Of a DNA stretch of 64,000 bases, positions 27,994 to 36,250 are shown in pieces. The number at the start of each line of letters is the position of its first letter. Position 1 is the stretch's first letter. Origin of the DNA: Neorhizobium galegae (lineage in GTDB: Bacteria > Pseudomonadota > Alphaproteobacteria > Rhizobiales > Rhizobiaceae); the NCBI RefSeq assembly GCF_017877055.1, contig NZ_JAGIPG010000003.1, positions 310,001-374,000 of the forward strand, written 5' to 3'. The position numbers and the translations under genes are program-made. The notes under the pieces are model-generated. The model worked only from the letters and a program-made list of their open reading frames with translations, did not search any database and was not told the origin of the DNA.

Positions 27994-28716
27994 ATGGATG
28001 AGATAAGTCAGCAAACGCGCGCCGTTAGGGACCTGTCGTCGCATGTGCTAGCGCGGCTCGAAGCAATGCTGGAGGCGCCGGCCTGGCAGGAGGGCGGGCG
28101 CCTGCCTCCGGAGGCGGAGCTCGCACGTCAATTCGGCGTGTCACGTCCGGTCCTGCGAAAGGCGCTGGTGAAGATGCGTGACGCTGGCCGGATCATTTCC
28201 CGGCGAGGTTCAGCCAATTTCGTTCAGCCTCGGGCTGATGTCGTGCCGTCGGCCGCCGATATTGAGGGGCTGTCGATCCAGACGGTGTTCGACATGAAGC
28301 GCTGCATGCGGTTTCGCCAAGTGGTGGAATGCGCGGCAGCGGAGGACGCGGCGCGGCTTTGCGATCCCGAAGCGATCCGCGGCATCGAGGAAGCCCACCG
28401 TTGGATGCTGACCCTGCCGCCCGGGGAGGGCGTGTTTGAAGCAGACTTCGCCTTTCACATGGCCGTCGCGCAAGCCACTCGCAACCCGTATTTCCCCTTC
28501 GCGCTTGGTACGATGCGCAACCAGATCAAGCTGATGATGGAGTTCACCCGCAAGCTACAGGAACGGCCGCCCGACCAGGTGGCGCCACGTGTCGTCGAAG
28601 AGCACCAACGCGTCCTTGAGGCCATCAAGGCTGGCGACCCGGCGCAGGCACAGGAGGTCATGAGTTTTCACATGAAGCAGAGCGTCATTCGACTTCTCGT
28701 CGAAGACGGCGTGTGA
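27994..28716 (+). CDS. GntR/FadR-family regulator (FCD domain)
   Basis: Encodes 240 residues. The winged helix has LPPEAELARQFGVSRPVLRKALVKM near residue 37 and ISRRGSANFV. The FCD ligand domain follows from about residue 95. It is divergent from gudD across a 170-bp AT-rich space that includes two near-identical ATATnAGTA units about 27925-27945, a plausible place for autoregulation and control of gudD. The gene downstream begins with a truncated SDR remnant. Confidence 0.9.
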   Translation: MDEISQQTRAVRDLSSHVLARLEAMLEAPAWQEGGRLPPEAELARQFGVSRPVLRKALVKMRDAGRIISRRGSANFVQPRADVVPSAADIEGLSIQTVFDMKRCMRFRQVVECAAAEDAARLCDPEAIRGIEEAHRWMLTLPPGEGVFEADFAFHMAVAQATRNPYFPFALGTMRNQIKLMMEFTRKLQERPPDQVAPRVVEEHQRVLEAIKAGDPAQAQEVMSFHMKQSVIRLLVEDGV

Positions 28717-28740
28717 AGCAGCGCGACTCGACGGCGGCCA

Positions 28741-28809
28741 TTTTTTGGCGACGAGGCAGCATTCATGACCGGCCAGATACTCGTGATCGACGGAGGACAG
28801 ACGTTTTGA
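28741..28809 (+). pseudogene. 3' remnant of a short-chain dehydrogenase (SDR) gene
   Basis: In the frame ending at TGA 28807-28809 the translation is FFGDEAAFMTGQILVIDGGQ, then TF. This is the standard C-terminus of classical SDR oxidoreductases (DEAxxxTGQxLxxDGG). Upstream the similarity stops at about 28740, and a stop shared with the end of the GntR gene lies at 28714-28716. The remaining 230 or so residues of the SDR are therefore missing. It has no start codon of its own and is best read as a deletion scar. Its stop still overlaps the start of the next gene (TTGA), preserving the old coupling. Confidence 0.8.
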
Positions 28810-29891
28810 GCCCGACTTCAGCCCCCGAGGAGACCGTCCATGCGGCAATCGACGATGTCGAGCGGTTCTGCCGCGCGGTTTTTCTCGCCGCCGGGACGGA
28901 TGAGCCGACCGCGGATGCAGCAACCCGCGCAATGATGCATGGCTCGCGGCTTGGCGTGGACAGCCACGGCGTGCGCCTGCTCGACCATTATATCATAGCG
29001 ATGACCGGTGGCCGGGTGAACAAGCGTCCGAACATGACGGTGACGCAGTCCATGCCTGCGGTGGCCTTGCTCGACGCCGATCACGGCCAGGGGGCGCTTG
29101 CCGCCTATCGCGCCATGGACAAGGCGATCGAGCTTGCCGACACATGCGGCATAGGCGCCGTCACGATCCGCAACAGCTCGCATTTCGGCCCTGCCGGCGC
29201 CTATGCGCTGGATGCGGCGCAGAGAGGTTATATCGGCGCCGCTTTTTGCAATTCGGACAGCTTCGTGCGCCTTCATGACGGGGCGATGCGGTTCCACGGC
29301 ACCAATCCGATCGCGTTTGCCGTGCCGGTCACTGGCCAAAGGCCGTGGCTGCTCGACATGGCGACGAGCGCCATTCCCTATAATCGGGTAAAGCTCTACC
29401 GCAGCCTCGGCCGTGAGCTTCCGGCCGGCGTCGCCTCGGATGTCGAGGGTCGCGACATCCGTGATCCGTCGCTGGCGGAGATGCTGGCGCCTGTCGGTGG
29501 CGAGTTCGGTTTCAAGGGCGCGGGGCTGGCGGGCCTGGTGGAAATCCTGAGTGCGGTCCTGTCGGGCATGCGGCTGAGCTTCGACCTCCTGCCGATGAAC
29601 GGCCCGGATTTTTCCACCCCCCGCGCTCTTGGCGCTTTCGTATTGGCCATGAAGCCCGGCGCCTTCGTGCCCGAAGATGTCTTTACCGCCGGCATGCAGC
29701 GTTATGTCGAGGTCTTGCGCTCTTCGCCGCCGCGCGACGGCATGCGGGTGATGGCTCCGGGGGACCGCGAATGGATGGTCGCCGAAGAGCGCGAACAGCG
29801 TGGCGTTCCACTGGACCCGGCAACGCGCGAGGCGTTCGTAAAACTTGGCGAACGCTTCGGGTTGGAGACCCCCGCGCTTCTGCGGTTCTGA
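28806..29891 (+). CDS. Ldh-family (malate/L-lactate dehydrogenase type) NAD(P)-dependent oxidoreductase
   Basis: Encodes 361 residues. The open frame extends back to 28713, but that part runs through the SDR remnant in another frame. TTG 28806 has an ideal GGAGGA (28792-28797) 8 bp upstream, so it is taken as the start. Family signatures: VDSHGVRLLDHYI, RNSSHFGPAGAYALDAA, HGTNPIAFAVPV and LDMATSAIPYNRVKLY. Members reduce 2-keto acids such as diketogulonate, ureidoglycolate, malate or sulfolactate. The surrounding sugar-acid genes suggest a 2-keto sugar acid. It ends 4 bp from the end of the convergent uxuA gene. Confidence 0.9.
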   Translation: MSPTSAPEETVHAAIDDVERFCRAVFLAAGTDEPTADAATRAMMHGSRLGVDSHGVRLLDHYIIAMTGGRVNKRPNMTVTQSMPAVALLDADHGQGALAAYRAMDKAIELADTCGIGAVTIRNSSHFGPAGAYALDAAQRGYIGAAFCNSDSFVRLHDGAMRFHGTNPIAFAVPVTGQRPWLLDMATSAIPYNRVKLYRSLGRELPAGVASDVEGRDIRDPSLAEMLAPVGGEFGFKGAGLAGLVEILSAVLSGMRLSFDLLPMNGPDFSTPRALGAFVLAMKPGAFVPEDVFTAGMQRYVEVLRSSPPRDGMRVMAPGDREWMVAEEREQRGVPLDPATREAFVKLGERFGLETPALLRF

Positions 29892-29895
29892 ATGA

Positions 29896-31095
29896 TCATG
29901 CCCCCAGGCCATAGCGGGCATGCGTCAGAGTTCGCTCGATGCCGCGAAGCTCCGCCAGCCCCTTGAGCCGCCCGATGGCGGGGTAGCCCGGCTGCGCGCC
30001 GCGGGTCAGGTCGTCGAGGATTTCCTGCCCGTGATCCGGCCGCATGGGGATGCGATGATCCGCGCGGCCTTCCCTGCGCCGACGGGCTTCTTCCGAAAGC
30101 AATGCGGCGATCACGGCAACCATGTCCGTTGCACCTTCCAGATGCTCGTCCTCGAAGAAAGAGCAGGGGACCGTATCAGTGTCCCGCGTCACATTCCGCA
30201 GATGCACGAAATGGATACGATCGGCAAAGCGCGAGGCGATGAAGGGCAGATCGTTATCGGCTCTTGCGCCCAGCGACCCGGTGCAGAGCGTCACGCCATT
30301 GGCGCGCGCACCGACCTGATCCAACATATGTGCGTAATCGGCTTCGGTCGACAGGATGCGCGGAAGGCCTAGCAGCGGCCAGGGCGGATCGTCGCCATGC
30401 GCGCAGATGTTGATGCCGACTTCCTCCGCTACGGGCGTGACTTCAGTCAGAAAGTCGACGAGGTTCTGCTGCAACCGTGCCCGGTCGATACCCTGGTAAG
30501 AGCGGAGCTTTTCCAGCAGCTGGTCGAGCGTGTAGCCGTCCGCCGAGCCCGGCAGCCCGGCCCCGATGTTCTTGCCCAAGGCGGCGATTTTGGCATCCTC
30601 CATCTCGGAAAACCGCCGAGCCGCATCCTCCTGCAGCCATTCCGGATAGTCGCCGTAAGCCTCGGGACGTTTGAGGATATGAATATCGAAGGCAGCAAAA
30701 TCGGTCAGATCGAACCGCATGGCCTTGGCGCCATGGCGGGTATCCCAGCGCAGGTCCGTGCGCGTCCAATCGAGGATCGGCATGAAATTGTAGCAGACCG
30801 TGCAGATACCCGAGGCCGAAAGACGCCGCAGCGTTTCCTGCCAGTTGGCAATATGGCGCTTCCGGTCGCCGGTCTGCGTCTTGATGTCTTCAGAGACCGG
30901 AACACTCTCCACGACATCCCATACCAGGCCGCCGGCCTTGATCTCCTCGTGCCGCTTGGCGATCTCTTCGATCGGCCAGATCTCGCCTGTCGGAATGTGG
31001 TGGAGCGCCGAAACGATGCCTACCGCGCCGGCCTGTGCCGCGTCTCTTACGCTTACTTTATCGATCGGCCCGAACCAGCGCCAAGTGTGTCTCAT
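29896..31095 (-). CDS. uxuA: Mannonate dehydratase
   Basis: Encodes 399 residues, the usual UxuA length, from ATG 31095 (GAGGGA upstream). An upstream in-frame ATG at 31182 would run into the dehydrogenase gene. MRHTWRWFGPIDKVSV, WDVVESVPVSEDIK, NFMPILDWTRTDL, ICAHGDDPPWPLLGLPRI and FVHLRNV are the recognised UxuA segments, including metal-binding Cys and His. It converts D-mannonate to 2-keto-3-deoxygluconate in glucuronate/fructuronate breakdown. It follows the idonate-type dehydrogenase by 10 bp. Confidence 0.94.
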   Translation of the reverse strand: MRHTWRWFGPIDKVSVRDAAQAGAVGIVSALHHIPTGEIWPIEEIAKRHEEIKAGGLVWDVVESVPVSEDIKTQTGDRKRHIANWQETLRRLSASGICTVCYNFMPILDWTRTDLRWDTRHGAKAMRFDLTDFAAFDIHILKRPEAYGDYPEWLQEDAARRFSEMEDAKIAALGKNIGAGLPGSADGYTLDQLLEKLRSYQGIDRARLQQNLVDFLTEVTPVAEEVGINICAHGDDPPWPLLGLPRILSTEADYAHMLDQVGARANGVTLCTGSLGARADNDLPFIASRFADRIHFVHLRNVTRDTDTVPCSFFEDEHLEGATDMVAVIAALLSEEARRRREGRADHRIPMRPDHGQEILDDLTRGAQPGYPAIGRLKGLAELRGIERTLTHARYGLGA

Positions 31096-31105
31096 GTCTC
31101 GTCCC

Positions 31106-32161
31106 TCACGCTTCTTCAGTCTGTTCGAATGTGATCTGCACCTTGCAGGCCCTGGAACGGTCCCCGGCCTGTTCGAAAGCATCGGTCACCGCATCCAGCG
31201 GGAAGCTGTGCGAAATGATTGGCCGCACATCGATGCGACGCCTGGCGATCAGATCGACCGACTTGGCGAATTCGGCATGGAAGCGCTGCGAGCCCCGCCA
31301 GACGATCTCCTTGCCAACCAGCGCGTTGAGCGGGATGGTCATGTCACCAGTCACGCCGACCTGGACGAGGGTCCCGCGCGGCTTGATCGCAGCAAACGCC
31401 GAGCGCAGTGCCGGCCCGGAGGCCGAGCACTCGAACACCGCGTCGAAGCTGCCTTTGTTTTCCTGGAAGGGAAGAAGCCCGTCCGGATTGGAAGCGACGT
31501 TGATAGTCTCGGTTGCTCCCATGGACGGCGCGCGCGACAGGGCCGCGTCGGCCAGATCCGTCACCACGATAGTGGCGGCACCCGCATGCCGGGCGGCGGC
31601 AACCGTCAAAAGCCCAATGGGGCCTGCTCCCGTTACCAACACCTTGCGACCCGACAGGTCTCCGGCCTGGGCGACGGCATGCAGGCACACAGCAAGCGGC
31701 TCCGCACAGGCGGCCTCGCCTGGCGACACACCGTTTCCCACCGGATGGCACCGGATGGCCGGGACGACCAGCCTGTCGCGGAACATGCCGTTTTCGTGCG
31801 GCAGGCGCATGGCCGAGCCCATGAAGTGCATGTCGAGGCAATGGATCGGCTGGTCGATCCGGCAGTATTGGCAATTGCCGCATGGCTGCGATGGATTGAC
31901 CGCCACCAGTTGCCCGAGTTCGAGCCCGGAAACCCCCGCGCCCAAAGCTTCGACGAAGCCGGAGGCCTCGTGGCCGGCGATAATGGGTTCGCGAACCCGC
32001 ACCGGTCCGAACCCGCCATCCTGGTAGTAGTGGAGATCGGAGCCGCAGATGCCGCCCGCCGCCATTCTAAGCAGCACCTCGCCTGGGCCGGGATCGGGGG
32101 AAATCAGCGTCTCCACTCGGAGGTCACGCTGGGCGTGAAGGCGGGCAACGCGCGTCTGCAT
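31106..32161 (-). CDS. Zinc-dependent alcohol dehydrogenase, L-idonate 5-dehydrogenase type
   Basis: Encodes 351 residues. GGICGSDLHYYQDG carries the catalytic zinc Cys, GHEASGFVEALG the His, and SQPCGNCQYCRIDQPIHC the four structural zinc cysteines. VTGAGPIGLLTVAAARHAGA is the NAD(P) Rossmann motif. The best family match is IdnD (L-idonate or D-gluconate type oxidation). It probably feeds the same hexonate/hexuronate pathway as the adjacent uxuA and TRAP genes. Confidence 0.88.
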   Translation of the reverse strand: MQTRVARLHAQRDLRVETLISPDPGPGEVLLRMAAGGICGSDLHYYQDGGFGPVRVREPIIAGHEASGFVEALGAGVSGLELGQLVAVNPSQPCGNCQYCRIDQPIHCLDMHFMGSAMRLPHENGMFRDRLVVPAIRCHPVGNGVSPGEAACAEPLAVCLHAVAQAGDLSGRKVLVTGAGPIGLLTVAAARHAGAATIVVTDLADAALSRAPSMGATETINVASNPDGLLPFQENKGSFDAVFECSASGPALRSAFAAIKPRGTLVQVGVTGDMTIPLNALVGKEIVWRGSQRFHAEFAKSVDLIARRRIDVRPIISHSFPLDAVTDAFEQAGDRSRACKVQITFEQTEEA

Positions 32162-32216
32162 CGCACTGGTACCTTTCGTTCAAGAAGTCGCCGGTCCACC
32201 GCATGGACCTGGGCGG

Positions 32217-33623
32217 TTATCGGATGAGGCCCAGCTGGGTGGGCAGCCAAAGCGTGATCGCCGGGATGAAGGTGATGAGACCGAGGGCAATGAACAGCGG
32301 GATCATCCAGGGCAGGATGGCGAGCGCCGTTCGCTCCACCGACAATTTGGAGATGCGGGAGAGAACGAAGAGTACCATGCCGACCGGTGGTGTCAGCAGG
32401 CCGATCATCAGGTTGAGGGTGATGATGAGGCCGAGATGCACCGGGTCGATGCCGTAGCGTGCGGCGACGGGCATCAGGATCGGCACGAGGATGCTGATGG
32501 CGGCGATCGTATCGAGGAAGGCACCGACGATCAGAAGCAGAATGTTGACGATGATCAGAAAGGTCCACCAGTTATCCGTCAGGCTGAACAAGAAGTCGGA
32601 GAACAGCTGGGCTGCCTGGCTGACTGTCAGCAGCCAGGCGAAGATGGATGCGGCGGTGACGATGAACAGAACGGAGGCCGTCGTTTCGATCGTGTCGAAG
32701 GATGCCTTGGCCAAAGCCCTCACGGTCATGGTCCGATAGCGTACCAGGCCGAGGAAGAGCGACCAGAGGACCGCAGCCACAGCGGCTTCGGTGGGCGTGA
32801 ACCACCCCATGGTCATGCCACCGATCAACAGGACCGGCGTCATCAGGGCCATGACTGCGGAAAAGTCGAAATACCAGTCCAGCGCGACCAGAAGCGCAAG
32901 CCCGATCAGCACCGCGACGTTGACGGAAAGCCCCGCCAGGATCATCAGGTAGACGGTGGCAGGAAAGGCAAGCACGATCGCCACTTCAAGCGAGGCGCCG
33001 AGCAACTGTTTCAGCTCGAAGGGCGTATCGGAGCCCCAACCCTTGCGTTTGGCGAAGATATAGACGGTGAGCATCATCAGCAGCGTCATCACGATGCCGG
33101 GAATGATGCCAGCCATGAACAGCGCGCCGATCGATGCATTCGCCATCATGCCGTAGATGACGAAAGGCAGCGACGGTGGAAAGATCGGGCCGAGCGTTGC
33201 TGACGCCGCGGTAACGCCCACGGCTGCCTCGACAGGATAGCCATGATCTTTCATGGCTTTGATTTCGATCGTGCCGATACCGGCAGCATCTGCCAGCGCT
33301 GTTCCGGACATGCCGGAGAAGACAACGGAGCCGATGATGTTGACCTGCGCCAACCCGCCCTTCATCCAGCCGACGAGCGAGAGCGCAAAGCGATAGATGC
33401 GCCCGGTCACGCCGGCAATGTTCATGAGGTTGCCGGCCAGGATGAAAAACGGCACGGCAATCAGCGGAAAGCTTTCGACGCCTGCGATCATGCGCTGGGC
33501 GGCGATGATGTCAGGTGCCACGCCGTAGATCACCAGGTAGAGCAGCGAGGCGACAGCCATGGACACGGCGACCGGCGAGCCGATCATCATCAGTAGGAGG
33601 AATGATCCGATCAGAAGCAGCAT
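32217..33623 (-). CDS. dctM: TRAP transporter large permease (DctM)
   Basis: Encodes 468 residues, longer than the usual 425, with about a dozen hydrophobic helices. FILAGNLMNIAGVTGRIY, GMSGTALADAAGIGTIEI and SATLGPIFPPSLPFVIYG are classic DctM segments. It is the channel subunit of a sodium-coupled TRAP importer. A GGAGGA site lies before the ATG; the gap to dctQ is one base. Confidence 0.94.
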   Translation of the reverse strand: MLLLIGSFLLLMMIGSPVAVSMAVASLLYLVIYGVAPDIIAAQRMIAGVESFPLIAVPFFILAGNLMNIAGVTGRIYRFALSLVGWMKGGLAQVNIIGSVVFSGMSGTALADAAGIGTIEIKAMKDHGYPVEAAVGVTAASATLGPIFPPSLPFVIYGMMANASIGALFMAGIIPGIVMTLLMMLTVYIFAKRKGWGSDTPFELKQLLGASLEVAIVLAFPATVYLMILAGLSVNVAVLIGLALLVALDWYFDFSAVMALMTPVLLIGGMTMGWFTPTEAAVAAVLWSLFLGLVRYRTMTVRALAKASFDTIETTASVLFIVTAASIFAWLLTVSQAAQLFSDFLFSLTDNWWTFLIIVNILLLIVGAFLDTIAAISILVPILMPVAARYGIDPVHLGLIITLNLMIGLLTPPVGMVLFVLSRISKLSVERTALAILPWMIPLFIALGLITFIPAITLWLPTQLGLIR

Positions 33624-33624
33624 A

Positions 33625-34200
33625 TCAAATTCCTCCCGCGTGAATGTCGTCCTGCGCCTGCTCGCGCACGGACTTGGTGCCGGTCAGGTCCTTGACCAGG
33701 TTGTGGGCGGATCGCAGGAACATCAGGACGAAGGCTGCAAAGACGGTGTAGAAGACGATGCCGCGCGGCAGGTCGACCGTGACCATTCGCTCCTCTCCGA
33801 CAATCTCGAGATAGCGCCACATCAGCCATGTGATATAGGCGAAGAAGGCGATGCTGATGGCATCGACCACGAGTTCCAGGAGCCTTCCGGCCCGCTTCGA
33901 CAGGAAACGGTAGAGCAGGTCCACATGAATGTGCCGAACCATTCGCACGCACATTACTGAGCCGAGAAACACCACGGCGACAAGGCAGTTGGCGGCGATT
34001 TCCTCCGTCCATGCAAAGCTGTCGTTCAGCACGTAGCGTGTGAAAAATTGCAGGAATACGGCCAAAGCCATGCCCCAGAAGACCGCAAGCGTCACCCAAT
34101 CCTCAATGGCATAGGGAGACAGGTCGACGGGCGCTGCTTCTTCCTCAAAGGCATGCGCCATTTCTTCCACGCTTATCGGCGCGTGCGAATGCTCCGTCAT
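33625..34200 (-). CDS. dctQ: TRAP transporter small permease (DctQ)
   Basis: Encodes 191 residues with four membrane helices and the DctQ core WTEEIAANCLVAVVFLGSVMCVRMVRHIHVD. In-frame ATGs exist at 34230 and 34218; ATG 34200 has GGAG 8 bp upstream and is chosen. It is placed between the binding protein and DctM genes, the normal TRAP order. Confidence 0.92.
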   Translation of the reverse strand: MTEHSHAPISVEEMAHAFEEEAAPVDLSPYAIEDWVTLAVFWGMALAVFLQFFTRYVLNDSFAWTEEIAANCLVAVVFLGSVMCVRMVRHIHVDLLYRFLSKRAGRLLELVVDAISIAFFAYITWLMWRYLEIVGEERMVTVDLPRGIVFYTVFAAFVLMFLRSAHNLVKDLTGTKSVREQAQDDIHAGGI

Positions 34201-34269
34201 CGGGTCCACTCCGTTCATGAAAAATCGCAAGAAGTTGCCCCGACGCGTTGCACGCCGGGGCTGGGATCG

Positions 34270-35244
34270 TCACTTCAACGCGCGGATAGCGTCCCAGTCG
34301 GCCTTTTCGTAGCCGAAGTCCTCGAGTTTCACTTTGTCGATGACGTTCTTCTCGAAGTCCGCCTTGTCGACTTCGGTAACGGTCAGGCCCTTCTTCTTGA
34401 ACTCATCGACGAGCGCCTTTTCGCGGGCTTCGATGGTCTTCGTCGTGCGGGCTGCGGCTTCAAGCATCACGTCCGTGAAGATCTTCTTGTCCTCGTCGGA
34501 GAGGCTGGCCCAGCGGGTCTTGGAGACGACGGTATTCAGATGATCGACGATGTGGCCGGTCAGCACGATGTTCTTCTGAACCTCGTAGAACTTCTTGGCT
34601 TCGATCGTCGTCAGCGGATTTTCCTGGGCTTCCACCGTACCGTTCTGCAGCGCCAGGTAGACTTCCGCGAAAGCAATCGGCGTCGTGTTGGCCCCGCAGG
34701 AGCGCGGCATGGCCAGATAGGCCGGGACATCCGGTACGCGCATCTTCAGACCCGCCATATCGGCGCATTTCGAAATCGGCCGATTGGATGTGGTGTGGCG
34801 CGTTCCATAGTAGCTGAGAGCGACGATGTGATTGCCCGTCTTGTCTTCGTAACCCTTGGCGAGCTTCTTGAAGACATCGCTCTTCGTGTAGGCCAGGAGA
34901 TGGCTCGGGTCGCGGAAGATATAAGGATAATAGGTGACGCCGATCGGCTTGTGATCTCGCGCCGCAAAGCTGGAGCCGGAGATGATGATATCAACGGTGC
35001 CGAGCTTGAGGCCCTGGTTGATGTCGGCTTCTTTTCCAAGCTGTGAGGCCGGGTAGACGTCGATCTTGTAGCGGCCATTGGTCCGCTTGGCGATTTCGCC
35101 GGCGGCCCAGACCGAGTCCGTGTGGAAAGGCTCGGGTGTCTCATAGACATGAGCCCATTTCAGCACGGTTTCGGCATGCGCCGAAAGCGTCGAGGCTACG
35201 ATGACGGCGGCAGCGCCCAACAGTGTCTTCAGTCGGTGTTTCAT
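34270..35244 (-). CDS. dctP: TRAP transporter substrate-binding protein (DctP)
   Basis: Encodes 324 residues with a signal peptide (LLGAAAVIVASTLSAHA). WAHVYETPEPFHTDSVWAA, SQLGKEADINQGLKLGTVDI and the MRVPDVPAYLAMPRSCGANTTPIAF segment, including the carboxylate-binding Arg, mark the DctP family. The neighbouring uxuA and idonate dehydrogenase suggest a hexuronate or hexonate ligand. GGGAGGAAAG precedes the ATG. It is the first gene of the minus-strand dctPQM-idnD-uxuA unit. Confidence 0.93.
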   Translation of the reverse strand: MKHRLKTLLGAAAVIVASTLSAHAETVLKWAHVYETPEPFHTDSVWAAGEIAKRTNGRYKIDVYPASQLGKEADINQGLKLGTVDIIISGSSFAARDHKPIGVTYYPYIFRDPSHLLAYTKSDVFKKLAKGYEDKTGNHIVALSYYGTRHTTSNRPISKCADMAGLKMRVPDVPAYLAMPRSCGANTTPIAFAEVYLALQNGTVEAQENPLTTIEAKKFYEVQKNIVLTGHIVDHLNTVVSKTRWASLSDEDKKIFTDVMLEAAARTTKTIEAREKALVDEFKKKGLTVTEVDKADFEKNVIDKVKLEDFGYEKADWDAIRALK

Positions 35245-35301
35245 TCTTTCCTCCCAGGTGAAACGGAACTGTATGGTCGACCCGGCCGCAATGGCGGACG
35301 G

Positions 35302-36012
35302 TCAGTGTTCTCTGGTCGGCTCCTCCTCGAAGCTCTCCGAGAATCTCTTTTGCGCCAGCGTCAGGTGACGACGCATGGCCTCGCGCGCCGCGGCAGGGTC
35401 CCCCGCGGCAATGGCGTCACGAATGACACGGTGCTCCTCGAGCGCCAGCTTCCATGTGTGCGGTCCCTCGAAGTAGCTGGCGAGCTTGGTGAAATAGGGC
35501 GACATCCGCGTATCGTAGATCAGCCCCGTGAAGTGCTTCAGCGCCGAATTGCCGATGATGTCGGCGATCGCCGTGTGAAAATCGCGGTCGCAGGCAAGAG
35601 CGACCGGGCCGTCGTTCAGTGACTGCTCCATGCGCTCCAGCAGCATATCGATGCGGGCGATGCCGTCAGGCGTCACCAGACGCGCGGCCTCTTCCGCGAT
35701 GCCGCTTTCGATCAGGCAGCGCGCCTGCAGAATTTCGAGGGGGCCGCCTTCGTCGTTCGGCAGGACACCGGTAGGCTGTTTCGGGGCGCTGCTGATGTAG
35801 ACGCCGGATCCCATCCGAATCTGGATCCGACCTTCGACCTCGAGCACGATCAATGCCTCGCGGACTGTCGGCCGGGAAACGGAAAATCGCTCGGCAAGCT
35901 CCCGTTCGGGCGGAAGCCTCGAACCCGGCTTCAATTCCCCCGTATCGATCAGCACACGAATCTGTTCCGCAACCTGGCGATAAAGCCGGCGCGGCTCCAA
36001 AGCCACGAACAT
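35302..36012 (-). CDS. GntR/FadR-family regulator of the TRAP/uxuA operon
   Basis: Encodes 236 residues: winged helix with LPPERELAERFSVSRPTVREALIVLEVEG, then an FCD domain with an Asp/His metal-site pattern. It resembles UxuR/ExuR-type hexuronate regulators. It lies 57 bp upstream of dctP on the same strand and is probably the first cistron of the operon. A perfect palindrome 40 bp upstream of the start fits autoregulation. GGAGGAATTCG precedes the ATG. Confidence 0.92.
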   Translation of the reverse strand: MFVALEPRRLYRQVAEQIRVLIDTGELKPGSRLPPERELAERFSVSRPTVREALIVLEVEGRIQIRMGSGVYISSAPKQPTGVLPNDEGGPLEILQARCLIESGIAEEAARLVTPDGIARIDMLLERMEQSLNDGPVALACDRDFHTAIADIIGNSALKHFTGLIYDTRMSPYFTKLASYFEGPHTWKLALEEHRVIRDAIAAGDPAAAREAMRRHLTLAQKRFSESFEEEPTREH

Positions 36013-36051
36013 CGAATTCCTCCGAGCGCATCACTCCCTTGATGCGCAGGC

Positions 36052-36068
36052 GGTCAGACTGTCTGACC
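36052..36068. promoter_or_regulatory. Perfect 17-bp palindrome, candidate GntR operator
   Basis: GGTCAGAC-T-GTCTGACC is fully symmetric around one central base. FadR-subfamily GntR proteins bind sites of this GGT...ACC form. It lies 40 bp upstream of the GntR gene at 35302-36012. Confidence 0.65.
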
Positions 36069-36250
36069 AATTTCCACTATGAGTTAATTGAGAAATCTGT
36101 CAAGCGAGCAGGTGCCTATTTCATGACATGGAAGCACTATCTGAAGATAGCATAGGCGCCGGCCACGGAATGCTTCGAAGGCCACTCCGATGTGCAGCTA
36201 GGGACGCCAGATGGCCCACGCGTAATTCCGATCAAGGAGTCTGGCAAATA

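Noticed and set aside
28713..28805. N-terminal extension of the Ldh-family gene to ATG 28713
   Set aside because: These codons read through the SDR remnant in another frame and have no family similarity; TTG 28806 has a strong ribosome site.
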